Below are positions 1 through 13,241 of a DNA stretch of 40,000 nucleotides, in pieces. The stretch spans positions 8,779,242 through 8,819,241 of the forward strand of contig NC_135565.1 in the NCBI RefSeq assembly GCF_964340395.1. The letters run 5' to 3'. Position 1 is the stretch's first letter; each line of letters starts with the position of its first letter. The translations under genes and the position numbers were made by a program. The notes under the pieces were generated by a model. That model was given only the letters and a program-made list of their open reading frames with translations. It was not told where the DNA came from and did not search any database. Source of the stretch: Glandiceps talaboti (lineage: Eukaryota; Hemichordata; Enteropneusta; Spengelidae).

Positions 1-592
1 CTCGAACTATTTACTAGTCTGTAGCCAACACCATCGAATTTCGTATTTCACATTAATTGGTTTAATACTTTTGCACCAGCGGTTTGCACTTTTCATTTGT
101 CAGTACATCTGCACTGGCTGTAAACGGAGTATAATTTTTTTCACTCACAAACCCAACAATAATACATGACTGCAAATTGTTTAAAATACCGATAACTTGA
201 TTAAACATTCCACAATGTTAATTGGAGATCGATTGTATCCCGACGAAGTAAAGTAACAGGTTGAAATCGTGATCACCTGGGGTCGCTGATTTTTGGGTGC
301 GAACCATCAAAGTTGATTGGATTTACAATACCATATTATGTGTTTGTACAATTGCACAAATGCGTGTTTACCCATTACGTGATTCAATACTGTTCATGGT
401 GTAAGGTATTATCAGTAAGTCATTATATTTACCAGTTTCAATTCACAAATGCTTCCAGTTGCAGCGAGGCAACTGTAAAACATGGCAGATTATTCAGTCT
501 TATAGATAGATTATAGATATCTAACCATATTCTGAGAAATGAACCCATTTATTTTTACTTTAATTCAAATTTCCATATGTCCTCTCAAACAG
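1..592. other. Upstream/intron sequence before the first visible chitobiase exon
   Basis: No coding exon could be supported here. The chitobiase that follows needs a signal peptide and a short Cys-Pro-Cys-type N-terminal segment, and neither is visible on the + strand. The stretch is therefore read as intron of that gene, ending in the acceptor just before 593. A 67-codon open frame at 313-516 has no recognisable similarity and is not called. Confidence 0.5.
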
Positions 593-1514
593 GTGTTCAT
601 ATTCCGTACTGGTGGTTCCACGTGGAAGCATTATGATTGGTCAAAAATAACCACCGTAGCTTCATTTGGAGAATACGATCCACAACTGATGTGCACTGCG
701 CATGCTCATGGTGCCAGACTTGTACAAGCTGGTAAGGTAGACTATATACTGACCGATGTATAGGCAGAAGTCAATGATGAATCAACATTATAGTATGGTT
801 TATTTGTTCTAAAACTTTGGATTAAAACTTCCAATAATTCAAGTTCCCTGGCAGACCAGCACGAAAACCTGTAGATGTTGACATTTGTTTTCAATGAACA
901 CAGCAATTAAATGTCACATTTATTTTATAAATTCAAGCGTCATAATTCCATCAATACATATAGGCTCAACGCTTTTATTGAATTCTGTCAACACTACCTT
1001 TATTTATATGATTACCGTCTGACTAATTTACATATACATTTAATTCCACCATACAGGAGGTTTCCCCGTGTCAAACTTGACTAACAAAGACGATTGGGAT
1101 AAATGGATTAATTCTCAACTATCACTTGTTAAAAATCGTTTCATGGACGGTATTAACATCGACACAGAAGACGTCCTAATTGATCCAAAGTCTCGCAATC
1201 TCTTGACAGAGTTAGTCAATAAAACAACACACGTTTTTCATGAACAGATTCCTGGATCTCAGGTTAGCAATTAAGCGCTTGCATCCCCCCTCACACACAC
1301 ACACACACACACCCACACATACATACACCCCCACACGCATACATACATACATACATACATACATACATACATACATACATACATACATACATACATACAT
1401 ACATACATGCATGCATGCACACATGCATGCATTCATGCACACACACATACGTGCACACACATACATACATACATACATACATACATACATACATACATAC
1501 ATACATACATACAT

Positions 1515-1546
<32 letters not shown>

Positions 1547-4269
1547 TCGCTTGCCATTTAGGTTTTGATGCATGACTCTTCTCCCAGAATGATAATATCA
1601 CAGATTGTGCTTTCTCATATATCTAGTGTTACAAATAAGTTAGAATTCCTTTGTTATTGGTCTATTTAGTTCCATTATGCTACAGTACCTTATTACTGCA
1701 TCAAATGAGCCATCTTTTCATTACCTTATATTAATGTAGGTGACCTTTGACATTGCGTGGACACAGAAATGCTATGACCAGGGATTTCGTTGTTATGACT
1801 ACAAAGGCCTTGCTGACGTCACCGATTTCTTATTTGTCATGGATTACGATGAAATGGGTGGCATAAAGGAAACATGCGTGGCAGATGCTAATTCTCCTAT
1901 TAATAAAACCATATCAGGTATGTTGTATGTGATGTGAGGTGAATATATAGATTTGTAATTGATCACACAGAGAAGAAAAATTCCCACGTTCTTCATTATT
2001 TTTGTATGTGATTTGAGGTGAATATCTACATATGTAATGAATCACGGAGAGAGCAAAAATGTTTATGTCCTTCACTATTTTGTTTGAATGTTTGTCAAAG
2101 TAATTTCTGTTTTGTTGCATTTCCAGTAACAGGCTATGTTGTTTGTTTTCCGATACTGTGTGTCTCTTCAGTGATTTATGCAATATTCGCCATTCATTGT
2201 ATTCATATTCCCTGTATATTTATTTATTTATTTACTATTTTTTTTATTTATTTGTGTTTGTTGTGTATTTCGTTATATATTTATTTGATAGTACATGTTA
2301 AGCTTATGCCTTCATTACGCACATGGAATCTGTGTTTAAACTGTTTTCATTGAAATATTTTAACAGGTGAGGGTCATATTTTAGAGAGAGGAAATTCAGG
2401 GAGGGTCCTAGCACATAGGACTCGGGGAGAGTCACATTTTATGTTACAAACAGGGTTTGATTTCCCCTGCCGCCCCCTGACTCCCTTACCATATATATAT
2501 AAGCATCATGCATAAGTCACTTTTATCCTTGTTTGAAGGCATGGGAGATTACATTAAGTCGGGTATAAGTCCGGATAAATTGGTATTAGGTGTTCCATGG
2601 TATGGTTATGATTATCCTTGTCAGAATCTTACTAAGGTAAAGTTGTGTAGTACCTATGTTTTCAATATACCATGTCACAGGGAGATTTGGTTTGGGAGGG
2701 GGTATGTTTTAATATTATAGAATGAGTCATTCAATATTAAAGCAATACACACAGTGTACATAAAATAAAGAACATGATATTTAAAGAGATAGAATTATAT
2801 TATGATATAATAATTGCACTGTATGCTTTGTCATGTACAAGATAACTACACCTTGGACATTCAGGAGACTTCTTTTACGTTCTTGTGGCACAGTGTATAT
2901 ATCGTTACGAGTCTTATCGCCCTTAGTCGAGCAAGGGCAATTGATTTTCTTTTAGTAGGGCGGAGGGGGGGGGGGTTGTAGTTTAAATAACTATTTCCAA
3001 CCCATAGAAGTGCATGGAACCGTGACAAACAGAATTCAGGGTTACTATTTCTGGGCTACTATTAATAGTTGTGATACATTAGATAAGTAGAATGCAGTAA
3101 AAAAACAAACAAAGAGACTCTTAAAAGTTCTGTTTCACTTGAAGTATAAAAAAATTAGTGCAGTTCAATGAGTACAATAGAGTAAAAAACATATTTTTCT
3201 TCTTGTTGAATCAGAACACGTGCGTAATAGAACATAAACCCTTTTGGCCAGTATGTGATGAGAATGTTGGCACCGAGAAGAATTATGCTGTGATTATGAA
3301 GCTGTTAGCTAATAACGTCACCAGTGGCCGACTTTGGAACGATGAGAAGAAATCGCCATTCTTTAATTACAAGGTATTTAACATATTGTTTTCATTCAGG
3401 GGATGGTAGTAAAAGGCAAACATATAAAGGTAATATTTAATTTTGACTGACTTCATATACTATCAAACACACTACAGCCAAATCATCTGCTCACATGACA
3501 TTGGTCATGGTATGTGACACATCCATTCCCACCATCACCATTCTCACTAGAACCCATTGTTTGATCTGCCCCATACCACTCCATATGAAAGGCCCGGGTA
3601 TAATGTACCCCAACCCACCCTATTATCCGATCACTTGGAACCTGAAGTGTCTGCTATCGCTACCCGTTATATTGTGTGACATTTGTCTACAGGTGTTCAT
3701 AAAGATTTCCCATCCATCCAGACAGCCAATCAGTGAACTTATTTTAAATACTGTACTTCTAAACTATGAGCACACTCTCCCACAACCCCCACACATATCA
3801 AGCGTAGACTGTATCCTCATATAGTATATATGCACATACATGTACAACTATTTGACAAACCACACGTTTTATGTCTTTCCATCTGTATTTGTCTATCTTT
3901 TACTGACTATCCGCCTCTAGTTTGTATCTCAGTCTCTCAGTCTCAGTCTATCTGTGTCTGCCTGCCTGCCTGCTCTCTGTACCTTTCAGTCCTTCTCCAC
4001 GAAAAGAAGTTATTTTTGTTTGATTCACAGTAAATATTTAGAATACATATATTTCTATTACTCAATAGGATATATCAACGAATTCAGTACATCAAATTTG
4101 GTACGACGACCCGGAGAGTTTGAAATATAAATATGACTACGTCTTAAACCGGAAATTACGTGGTGTTGGTAGTTGGCATGGAGACAGCCTTGATTATAGT
4201 AATGATCCCTCTGCAATACAACAAACCAAAGCAATGTGGGACGCCCTTCCTGCTTTACACAATGTCTAA
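593..4269 (+). CDS. CTBS: Di-N-acetylchitobiase (GH18), six 3' exons, N-terminus outside window
   Basis: This is a glycoside hydrolase family 18 enzyme. Characterised vertebrate CTBS is a lysosomal exo-enzyme that removes the reducing-end GlcNAc from the chitobiose core of N-glycans. Exons read by eye are 593-731, 1057-1262, 1740-1917, 2539-2636, 3215-3373 and 4069-4269. They join in phase without a stop and give 326 residues plus TAA. The GH18 catalytic loop is DGINIDTE (visible residues 77-84, Glu84 the predicted acid), with the Asn in the third motif position that also marks vertebrate CTBS. Further family signatures are TTVASFGEYD near the start, FLFVMDYDEMG, LVLGVPWYGYDYPC, the late QIWYDDPESL and LRGVGSWHGDSLDYS. 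Only the signal peptide and first ~40-60 residues are missing. A (CATA)n tract begins about 30 bp after the exon 2 donor. The gene is tail-to-tail with the four-domain gene at 5224. Identity is secure; exon ends could shift slightly. Confidence 0.93.
1291..1546 (+). repeat. (CA)n/(CATA)n microsatellite in chitobiase intron 2
   Basis: About 255 bp of CA, CATA and interspersed CATG/CACA units. It starts roughly 30 bp downstream of the exon 2 donor at 1263. Long open frames across it (HTYI or CMYV repeats) are repeat artefacts. Confidence 0.97.
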
Positions 4270-5223
4270 ATCACCGCCATGGTGTTTGATAGTACACTAT
4301 TGATTTGTTGGAGTTTAGAGATTTTAAATGTTTCATGCAAATTTCATATCTTTTGTTTGTGCTTGTCCTTTAAACAAGAAGACACTATAAAATCAAGGAA
4401 CATCCCCATACGATGCAAGTATGCAAATAAGCCGACTTTGTCTTCTTTGTTGTTTGTTTGTTTGTCTGTTTGTTTGTTTGTTGGAATATTTGCTTGCTAG
4501 CTTTTAAGTTTAACTTGATACTAATACAGAATGCCGGTACACAGGCTGATGTAATACATACACAGCACTGTAGAAATAATAACCAAGAGACATATAATGG
4601 AATGTAATCATCTATTCAATGGTTGTGATTCCAGTTTTAGCCCGCGCACCCAACCAAACCATCAAACCCAAGAACTCGTTTAACGTGACAATTTCAAAAT
4701 ACGTGTATTGATAACATTTTAAAAGGAGTTATGTGTAACTACCTCAGGACACAAGTCCCAATCTTTTCACTACAGTATTATATATTACTGTGACAACGTA
4801 ACAATCGCAAACATTTCCTGGAATGTGTATACTGTATGGTCATATTGTTAGTGTTTCTTCTGCACTAATTTGTTTAGTTTCTAATAATGCAGCAATATAT
4901 ACTAGTGTAGTGATTTATAATTAAATCACTGCAGCAAAATGCAAATGACAACTTAGTGTAGTTAATACATCAGTGCTAGGACTACCAAATTCTGTGTTTC
5001 TTCTGACTATGTCCAATTATTAAACTAAATATTATGAAGTATCTTTGAATGACTATGTTTTTTTAACAGCGATTTTCTATTACCCTATTATTGACAATGT
5101 CTATGAACTTGCCATTTTCAATGAAGTCATAGTAACTTGATTGAAATACAGATGACATGCACATAAGGCAATTACCATGACCAATTCATCAATTCTATTT
5201 CATGGTTTTCCAACTTCAGAGAG
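4270..5223. other. Convergent intergenic region
   Basis: This lies between the stop codon of the chitobiase (+) and the stop codon of the four-domain gene (-), so it holds both 3' UTRs. It is AT-rich with a short TTTG/GTTT run near 4445-4480. I see no open frame with family similarity and no confident polyadenylation signal for either gene (an AATAAG lies near 4425). Confidence 0.6.
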
Positions 5224-8200
5224 TTATCCTGTACAAGTAACTACAGATGTACAAGCTGGACCAGGGGGAGAACCACCATACCATGCCCATGCAGCACCGG
5301 TCTTCGGATTTACATCTGCGCATATGTGTGTGAATCCTGTACACAGGGTGTTAGTTAAATCTAGAGTGGAATCAATAGCAACGACAATTTGCTGGTCTGC
5401 ATCTTTGATAGTGAAACTGGTTGATGGTAGTTGTGCAGATGTTTTTGCAGTATTACCACCACCTGTGCTATCTTTAGCTAGGTACACATTGACTTCAAAC
5501 AGATCATTTGCATAACCAACTACTTTGCCCGTATTGGTAGCAGCTGTTGTTATGGTTACATCTAAAATGTAGGTGTCGTTACCACCCATCACAACATGGA
5601 TATCACCATTAGTGCCTGATAACGATAGAGGAGTAGTTGCTGCCGGATTCAACATGCCTACGAGAAAGACCATAGGTGTAACTAATTAGCAACATAAGCC
5701 CTATTTGAGCATATAATATAGTATGTGTGTACAGTTTTATTAAAACTGACAATGTATTGATGTATACGCAAAAACTGCAAATTCAAAATAACACTACAAG
5801 AAAAGTCCAATTAACCCACCTTTACCCAACCTTTACCTTACCTGTGACCTACCTAACCACCATCTCTGTCCATGGGTAATATGAGACGCAGTGCCACTTT
5901 TAACTGTCTACAGCCATCAGCGGAGAGATCACCGGGGTCAAATTAAGCCAAAGGTGGAACTTCGTTTCATACTTAGCACATTACACATCCTCTGATCAAG
6001 TTTTATCCCGGTGGAAAGACATGGTCAAATTTGACTTTTCGTATAGTGTAAAATAAAATTAGTACTGTTATTCGCCCCTTTTCAAGTTTTTGTATAATGA
6101 TCACTGTATTGTTATGATATACAAAAACAACTCAAGGATTGCACAAACTTCAAATTGATATATTTGAACTATTTACCTGTCTCACAAAAGGGTAAAGGTG
6201 ATGGATTTCATGCCATCACTATCAAAATTTAACAAAAACTAATACAACTTACTGGAACATGCAGTTATCTCCACACAAGCATGGAAGCTATCGCCGCCTG
6301 TACTCCACACCCAAGTATCCTCGGCGGAGGGAGAAACATCCACACACACAAATGAGAAGTCGTCACAGCCAAGGCCAAGTAAATCATAACTACTAAGGAT
6401 GACGTCAGAAATAGAGAATGCAGTCGACGGTTTGACTGTAACTTGTTCCGATTGGACAGTTGCATCTCCCTTGACAGATGTTGCACCACTTTGTCCGCTA
6501 TTTTCAGCGAGGTAGACTTTGACAGCAAACAAGTAGTCCGTATTACCAATGATTTCACCAGTTTCAATGCCAGTGTTGATTGTTATGTCCAGGTGGAAGT
6601 ATTCACTTGTTCCCATTACTACATCTAAGTCAGCAGCGGTATTTGATGTAAGTGTCATGCTGTTTGCTGTAATTTGACCTGTAAAAAAGAAATCGTGAAA
6701 ACTAATTAATTAAAAAAAATACTGTTTTTTTTATACTTCACATTCATGCCGTGAGTACACTGATCATGATTTAATGGCGCACAAGATCTCGCGTCAGGTG
6801 ATATCTCATGTGATACTTATCTTGAGACAAACACTACTTCCGGTAGGACGTGGACATACATAAAAAGACGGATGATGTCATTTATAATTAATCATGCCAT
6901 TGCAAGTACAGTTTTTAAGCTGTGGATAAAATCTAAGGTTGTGGTGCCAAGTGTGGTCGATATAGCGCCACCACACGAAGTTTCCTACAAACACCCACTC
7001 TACACTGCTAGTCTGGAGTGGAAATCAAATGTTCAATTATAATGCTGACACAAGTTGCAACGCTCAATTTACACTGATCGTCAAATTCAACAACATCATG
7101 TTACTTACTCGTACAAGTAATTTGGGTTGTGTCACAAGCTCTTTTTACGTCTTTGCCGATATCTTGCCATTCCCAAGTAGCTATCTCGTGAGCTTTGACA
7201 TCAATACACACATAGCTGTAGTCATCACAATTCTGACCATCAAGATTGACGTAGACAGTTACACCATCGATGTCAGCAGGAGAGGCAGCCACGGACATTA
7301 TAATCCCATTTACGGTGCTGGTTATCGTAGCAGCAAATTTGTCAGATGGTGCTGTTCCTATGGCGTCTTGGGCAAGGTAAACCTCCATGTAGTAGAGATT
7401 GGCCTCGGGACCCGTCACCACAGCACTGTCAGCTACCACAGGGATGGACACGGATAGCGTAAACAATTCATTGGTACCCATACGAACATTGGTATCAGCA
7501 GCAGATGTCGTCATCGTTCCAGCAGTAATTACACCTAGACAGTTACAGGATTGATAATTAAACTCACAATATATATATGGCATTGATGTATTAAATTATG
7601 TATGGATGTTTGCTGTATATGACGGCTAGATTATCGTCTTTTTTTTTTTTTTCAGAAATACGTATCATCTGGGCATCATGTCAGATTAGATATAAACAGT
7701 TTTCACAACCCTTATTGTTAGCAATGTTTTTTTCTCAATGAGATTTGTTCATTTGTGTACTTTTAGCCTATGTAATGTTTTATCATGCACAATAGTTGTT
7801 GTTACTTTAATAATATGTCCTCCCCCGGGATGTGCTTTTTGCAGGCAGCACAGTGCTACTGTGTAAAAATTTGCAAAACAGGTACCCCAGACAGGCTCAT
7901 GGTGTTTTTGTCGGGAACAACGCTTGAATTTCACACTGCGAATTTTGACACAATCTTTACGAAAAGTGATATTAGGATCAGGCAGCTGCAGCCAGTCAAT
8001 CAGAGCTGAGATACAATGAGGCTGCCATGGTGGTAGGAATACTGTTATTTAGTATAATAGCCAGGAAACTTTTCTGAACCGTGGAAAAAGGTGTCAGCCT
8101 CCAAGTAATACTTTCGGATTAAAGGTGTTAAAATAAACTTCACAAAATGCAAACTGACTAGAGGTCAGTATGTGCTATACACTAAATTGGGCATTATCGA

Positions 8201-8961
8201 CCCTTCTGAGTTTAATAGGGGCAGAGTTTGATATGATGATGAACACTAAATTTTAAGACTTACTTGTACAGGCTCCAAGTAATGTACATGCTGTCTTTGA
8301 TGGACCTCCTGATGTCCATTCCCACTTCATATCCACTGGTGAGATATCAATACATACATGACTGTAGGTATTGCAGTTGTAGTCAGCCAGGTTATAAGCA
8401 GTTGCTGTGATAAGGACAGGTCCTGTAGTCACCCCCGTATCGATTGTAACTACATCGGCTGGCAATGAGTCGGAAGTTTGTTTTATTGATGGACTTCCGC
8501 CTACGGCGTCAGCTGCAAGGTATACTTCAACCGAAAATAGAGCATTGGCCGGAAAGGTAAGTTCGCTTGTGACAACAACGCTCGTGAGCGTCATATCCAA
8601 CTGGAATGTTTTGGTGGAGCCCATCTGAATGTCGAGGTCAGCTGCAACATTTGATACCACGTCTATAGTGTCCTCTGCCACTAGTTCTGTCAGTTGAATA
8701 TAAGTGGCAACCAAGTTAAATGTCAATTATTAATAACTTTGTATTATAATATATTAAAGGCTATAGTAAAAGGCTATTGTATGTTGTGTGACATATACGC
8801 TATTTTTAATATGTATTTACGCTTTTTATTTTGAATAACTTTGAATTATGTTGTCTGGTTCTAACAATTTCTTCTTTATTGGTTCTTTAGATGAAGCTGA
8901 GAATAGGCTGTTTGCTTTGTTACCCCCACCACCACCACCACCACCTCCACCACTACCGACG

Positions 8962-8997
<36 letters not shown>

Positions 8998-9026
8998 CAA
9001 CAACAATAACAATGATAATAATAATT

Positions 9027-9057
<31 letters not shown>

Positions 9058-9402
9058 AACACACACACATGTATTTCATGTCAATGAAAAGATTCCTGGA
9101 TCTAAAAGTTAAAATAAATTAATCACATACATACATACATACATACATACATACATACATACATACATACACACACACACGTACGAGTGACAAATGTAAT
9201 AAAACATCATTTGTTTCGAGTTGTAATTTACCTGCAACAATATGCGAAACACTCACGATCACGTGCATAATTTCGTAAAATGATTGTCCGAACAACGTTT
9301 GTGTATCTACAATGTATAATCGTTATGTTCCGTACCTGATGCTTTCACCATTGCAATGGCGAAAAACAAATGGAAAGACGTCTTCACTGTTTTCCACAAC
9401 AT
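5224..9402 (-). CDS. Secreted protein with four tandem copies of an unrecognised four-cysteine domain
   Basis: Not recognised as any named family. Exons, in transcript order, are 9402-9336, 8686-8264, 7534-7109, 6678-6253 and 5657-5224, joining in phase into 591 residues plus TAA. The first exon encodes only a short basic start and a hydrophobic stretch (FHLFFAIAMV), a likely secretion signal. Each of the next four exons encodes one complete ~141-144 residue domain flanked by phase-1 introns. The copies share a Met-Gly about 20-30 residues in, a VYLA motif in the middle (L-F/Y-x-V/M-x-VYLA), then Cys-x6-Cys-x-Asp-Val/Ile with Y/F-S/T-Y/H/F-V/I just before the second Cys, a Trp-x-Trp, and a C-terminal Ala-Cys-x(4-6)-Cys. 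Overall identity between copies is low. Alternating hydrophobic strands and four conserved Cys suggest an extracellular disulfide-bonded beta-sandwich (inference). The last domain ends at a stop, with no transmembrane segment or GPI-type tail. An acceptor-like CAG at 9425-9427 suggests a 5' UTR intron. Confidence 0.82.
8930..9059 (+). repeat. CCA / CAA trinucleotide tract
   Basis: Short runs of CCA, then ACA/CAA with AAT interruptions, inside intron 1 of the minus-strand four-domain gene. The poly-Val, poly-Cys and poly-Gln frames here are artefacts of the repeat. Confidence 0.9.
9124..9180 (+). repeat. (CATA)n microsatellite
   Basis: About 46 bp of CATA units followed by CA units, within intron 1 of the four-domain gene. 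Confidence 0.95.
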
Positions 9403-9439
9403 CTCTCTTGTCACTTTCGTCAACCTGGATTAAGAGATG

Positions 9440-9541
9440 AATAATTGTTATAGTTAACATGATCAAATTGATGTCAGAATAAGAAACTAAAAAATAATTT
9501 AGAATTGTTTTACTACAAAGTTAACCCCTTTTTCGTCTTAT

Positions 9542-9572
<31 letters not shown>

Positions 9573-10756
9573 AATAATGATGATAATAATACTGATGATG
9601 ATGATAATGCTTCTGCTGTTGATGATGATGATGATGATGATGATAATGCTGATGATACTGATGATGACATTTGCAGTAAGACGGATACAATAAAGGCAGG
9701 GAACATATCTTCGGAAATGAATGTCAAACACATTTGCTTACATTGTCCCCTAACGGCGACTTTTAAACTTCATGTAAACCTAACAAAACATCATGTAACT
9801 ATAGCGATTGTTGCGTGGCTGTACCAGTCCTGTGGCAAACTTTGAAAAACTGTTAACGGAATGCTAATATTCAGATTGTTGTGATGTCACAACTCTGCAG
9901 GGAAGGATGTTGTAATTACAAGGATGTAATCATAAATATCGTATACCCTATACTGTGACGTTCTTTGTGTCTCCATGACACTGCCTGCTGTTACACCTAG
10001 GCCTTGTCCGTGGCTATTCATTTTTTGATTGCGTGCGTTTTAACTCTTTTCATATCCATATACATACATACATACATACATACATACATACATACATACA
10101 TACATACATACATACATTTATACATTTCTATGGCAGCCTAAAACCTTATATGGTAGTGCATTTGTTCCTATACATACACAAGAGCTGACTACGTTGAATT
10201 GCATTTGTTTAATCCCAATTAAGGCTCTATACACAAAATGATATAACTTCCACTTTCCAGGTAATTCCAATACAACTATTTCGCTATATCTGCTTTTCCT
10301 TGTCATCGTCGTCAGTGTTTCCAACAAACTATTTAGTAATACCCCTGTCCAGTCGATCCTTATGTAAAGTCCCTCTGATTCCTTGTGGCACGACGGATTA
10401 CCTTATAAATGTACACTAAGCGTAAATGTGATAAAATCGAATCTCTTTCAGTGTAGGAAACCGAAAATACATACCTTTGTCACTTTTCAAATGGAGCAAT
10501 TCCTGTGTTCAGTGAGATCACATAGAAAGGTGACGATTTTTACTAGTGGTTGTTGAAGTGTGCTACCGTATATTTTATCGCTGTGTTTACTACTACCATC
10601 AAAACATGAACTGAGCAATATTTCACCAGTTAGACCTTCGTCATCTCCCTAACAACGGTTGCTAGAAAGGCGTATTCTTTCATCATGTTGAGTGGCTCAT
10701 GGGAGGAATTAAGGTCATTCCTATATTCAGATGGAATTAATATATATATAAATAAT

Positions 10757-10830
<74 letters not shown>

Positions 10831-11843
10831 GAATATTCAAAGATAACATGTTTTTGTTTTCGTTTTATTTTAGTGATTGGCAGCTATAATCTAATTGCAA
10901 ACTGTCGGTTGTCGTAGGTGTTTCAAGAGGTAATGGAAAGTGGCATTTATAGCAACATCTGTGCACGTGTCATTGTGTCCTTAATTCTCACTTTGAAGGT
11001 CATTTTGTGAAATGCCATTCATATCTTGAATAATGGCCTAGTTTAATTCATATGTTGCATTGTATGACTAATTCGCACAGGAAGCTTTGCGTAGTACGAA
11101 TTCATTATCAAATACGCGGTAGTTTAATTGGCAAAATAATCGAACAATTGGAACCATGCTTAAAACAGGACTGCGTAAGAAAAGTTAGTGAACCGAAATT
11201 CATAACCTGCAGTTGGCCTGTAACATAAGACCATTAACATGGCCTCAACTAGAAAAAATTAATAATGAAATAAACAGCGGTAAAGTACAGTAAATGCTTG
11301 TGTAGAAGCGTTTGGAAATATAAAAAAATGATTTGTAGTACAATATTTAGTGCTTACTATTTAATTTTAGGATTAGAAATAAATTAACAATCAGTAAAAC
11401 ATCTCGTAACTACAAAATTTAACACTTGTCAGTGAATAAACATAAATTATTTGATTGTGTCAGTTTTATCGACAATGAGCTTTAAGTTGAAAGATGGTGT
11501 GTGAATGGCTGATTCAACTCAGTGTGCGAGATTTGATATGCTTCCAATGGCAAATCTGAGCCTGTCACCTTAATCGTTGGTCTTAATAAAGCCCAGAATT
11601 GAATGGAGTGGATTTATAACGTTATTCAAATGGAAAGATCAATCAGAGAAAGAACATGCAGATGCTCCCAAAAGGTTCTACTCGGAATTTGGTGTGCATG
11701 ATTTCCAAGTTAAGCAGAGTAATATCGCTATTGAACAGACGTTTGCATCAAAGTGTCCTGTGAAGTTCAATGAACTAGCTTTTCAATCAGTTACACAATA
11801 CGTTGGTACACAGTTTAATACACATATTTGTTTTTGAGTAAAC
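9440..11843 (+). repeat. Tandem segmental duplication, unit 1
   Basis: First copy of a ~2,404 bp unit repeated directly downstream. It starts at AATAATTGTTATAG, 38 bp upstream of the start codon of the minus-strand four-domain gene. Inside are a GAT-rich tract (9541-9668), a (CATA)n tract (about 10060-10117) and a long TA tract (10739-10827). No exon with family similarity was found; the 86-codon open frame at 11577-11837 is unrecognised. Differences from unit 2 are a handful of single-base changes and different TA-tract and CATA-tract lengths. Confidence 0.95.
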
Positions 11844-11945
11844 AATAATTGTTATAGTTAACATGATCAAATTGATGTCAGAATAAGAAACTAAAAAATA
11901 ATTTAGAATTGTTTTACTACAAAGTTAACCCCTTTTTCGTCTTAT

Positions 11946-11976
<31 letters not shown>

Positions 11977-13158
11977 AATAATGATGATAATAATACTGAT
12001 GATGATGATAATGCTTCTGCTGTTGATGATGATGATGATGATGATGATAATGCTGATGATACTGATGATGACATTTGCAGTAAGACGGATACAATAAAGG
12101 CAGGGAACATATCTTCGGAAATGAATGTCAAACACATTTGCTTACATTGTCCCCTAACGGCGACTTTTAAACTTCATGTAAACCTAACAAAACATCATGT
12201 AACTATAGCGATTGTTGCGTGGCTGTACCAGTCCTGTGGCAAACTTTGAAAAACTGTTAACGGAATGCTAATATTCAGATTGTTGTGATGTCACAACTCT
12301 GCAGGGAAGGATGTTGTAATTACAAGGATGTAATCATAAATATCGTATACCCTATACTGTGACGTTCTTTGTGTCTCCATGACACTGCCTGCTGTTACAC
12401 CTAGGCCTTGTCCGTGGCTATTCATTTTTTGATTGCGTGCGTTTTAACTCTTTTCATATCCATATACATACATACATACATACATACATACATACATACA
12501 TACATACATACATACATACATACATTTATACATTTCTATGGCAGCCTAAAACCTTATATGGTAGTGCATTTGTTCCTATACATACACAAGAGCTGACTAC
12601 GTTGAATTGCATTTGTTTAATCCCAATTAAGGCTCTATACACAAAATGATATAACTTCCACTTTCCAGGTAATTCCAATACAACTATTTCGCTATATCTG
12701 CTTTTCCTTGTCATCGTCGTCAGTGTTTCCAACAAACTATTTAGTAATACCCCTGTCCAGTCGATCCTTATGTAAAGTCCCTCTGATTCCTTGTGGCACG
12801 ACGGATTACCTTATAAATGTACACTAAGCGTAAATGTGATAAAATCGAATCTCTTTCAGTGTAGGAAACCGAAAATACATACCTTTGTCACTTTTCAAAT
12901 GGAGCAATTCCTGTGTTCAGTGAGTTCACATAGAAAGGTGACGATTTTTACTAGTGGTTGTTGAAGTGTGCTACCGTATATTTTATCGCTGTGTTTACTA
13001 CTACCATCAAAACATGAACTGAGCAATATTTCACCAGTTAGACCTTCGTCATCTCCCTAACAACGGTTGCTAGAAAGGCGTATTCTTTCATTATGTTGAG
13101 TGGCTCATGGGAGGAATTAAGGTCATTCCTATATTCAGATGGAATTAATATATATATA

Positions 13159-13241
<83 letters not shown>

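Noticed and set aside
8826-9079. Poly-Val, poly-Cys and poly-Asn frames
   Set aside because: Trinucleotide repeat artefacts within an intron.
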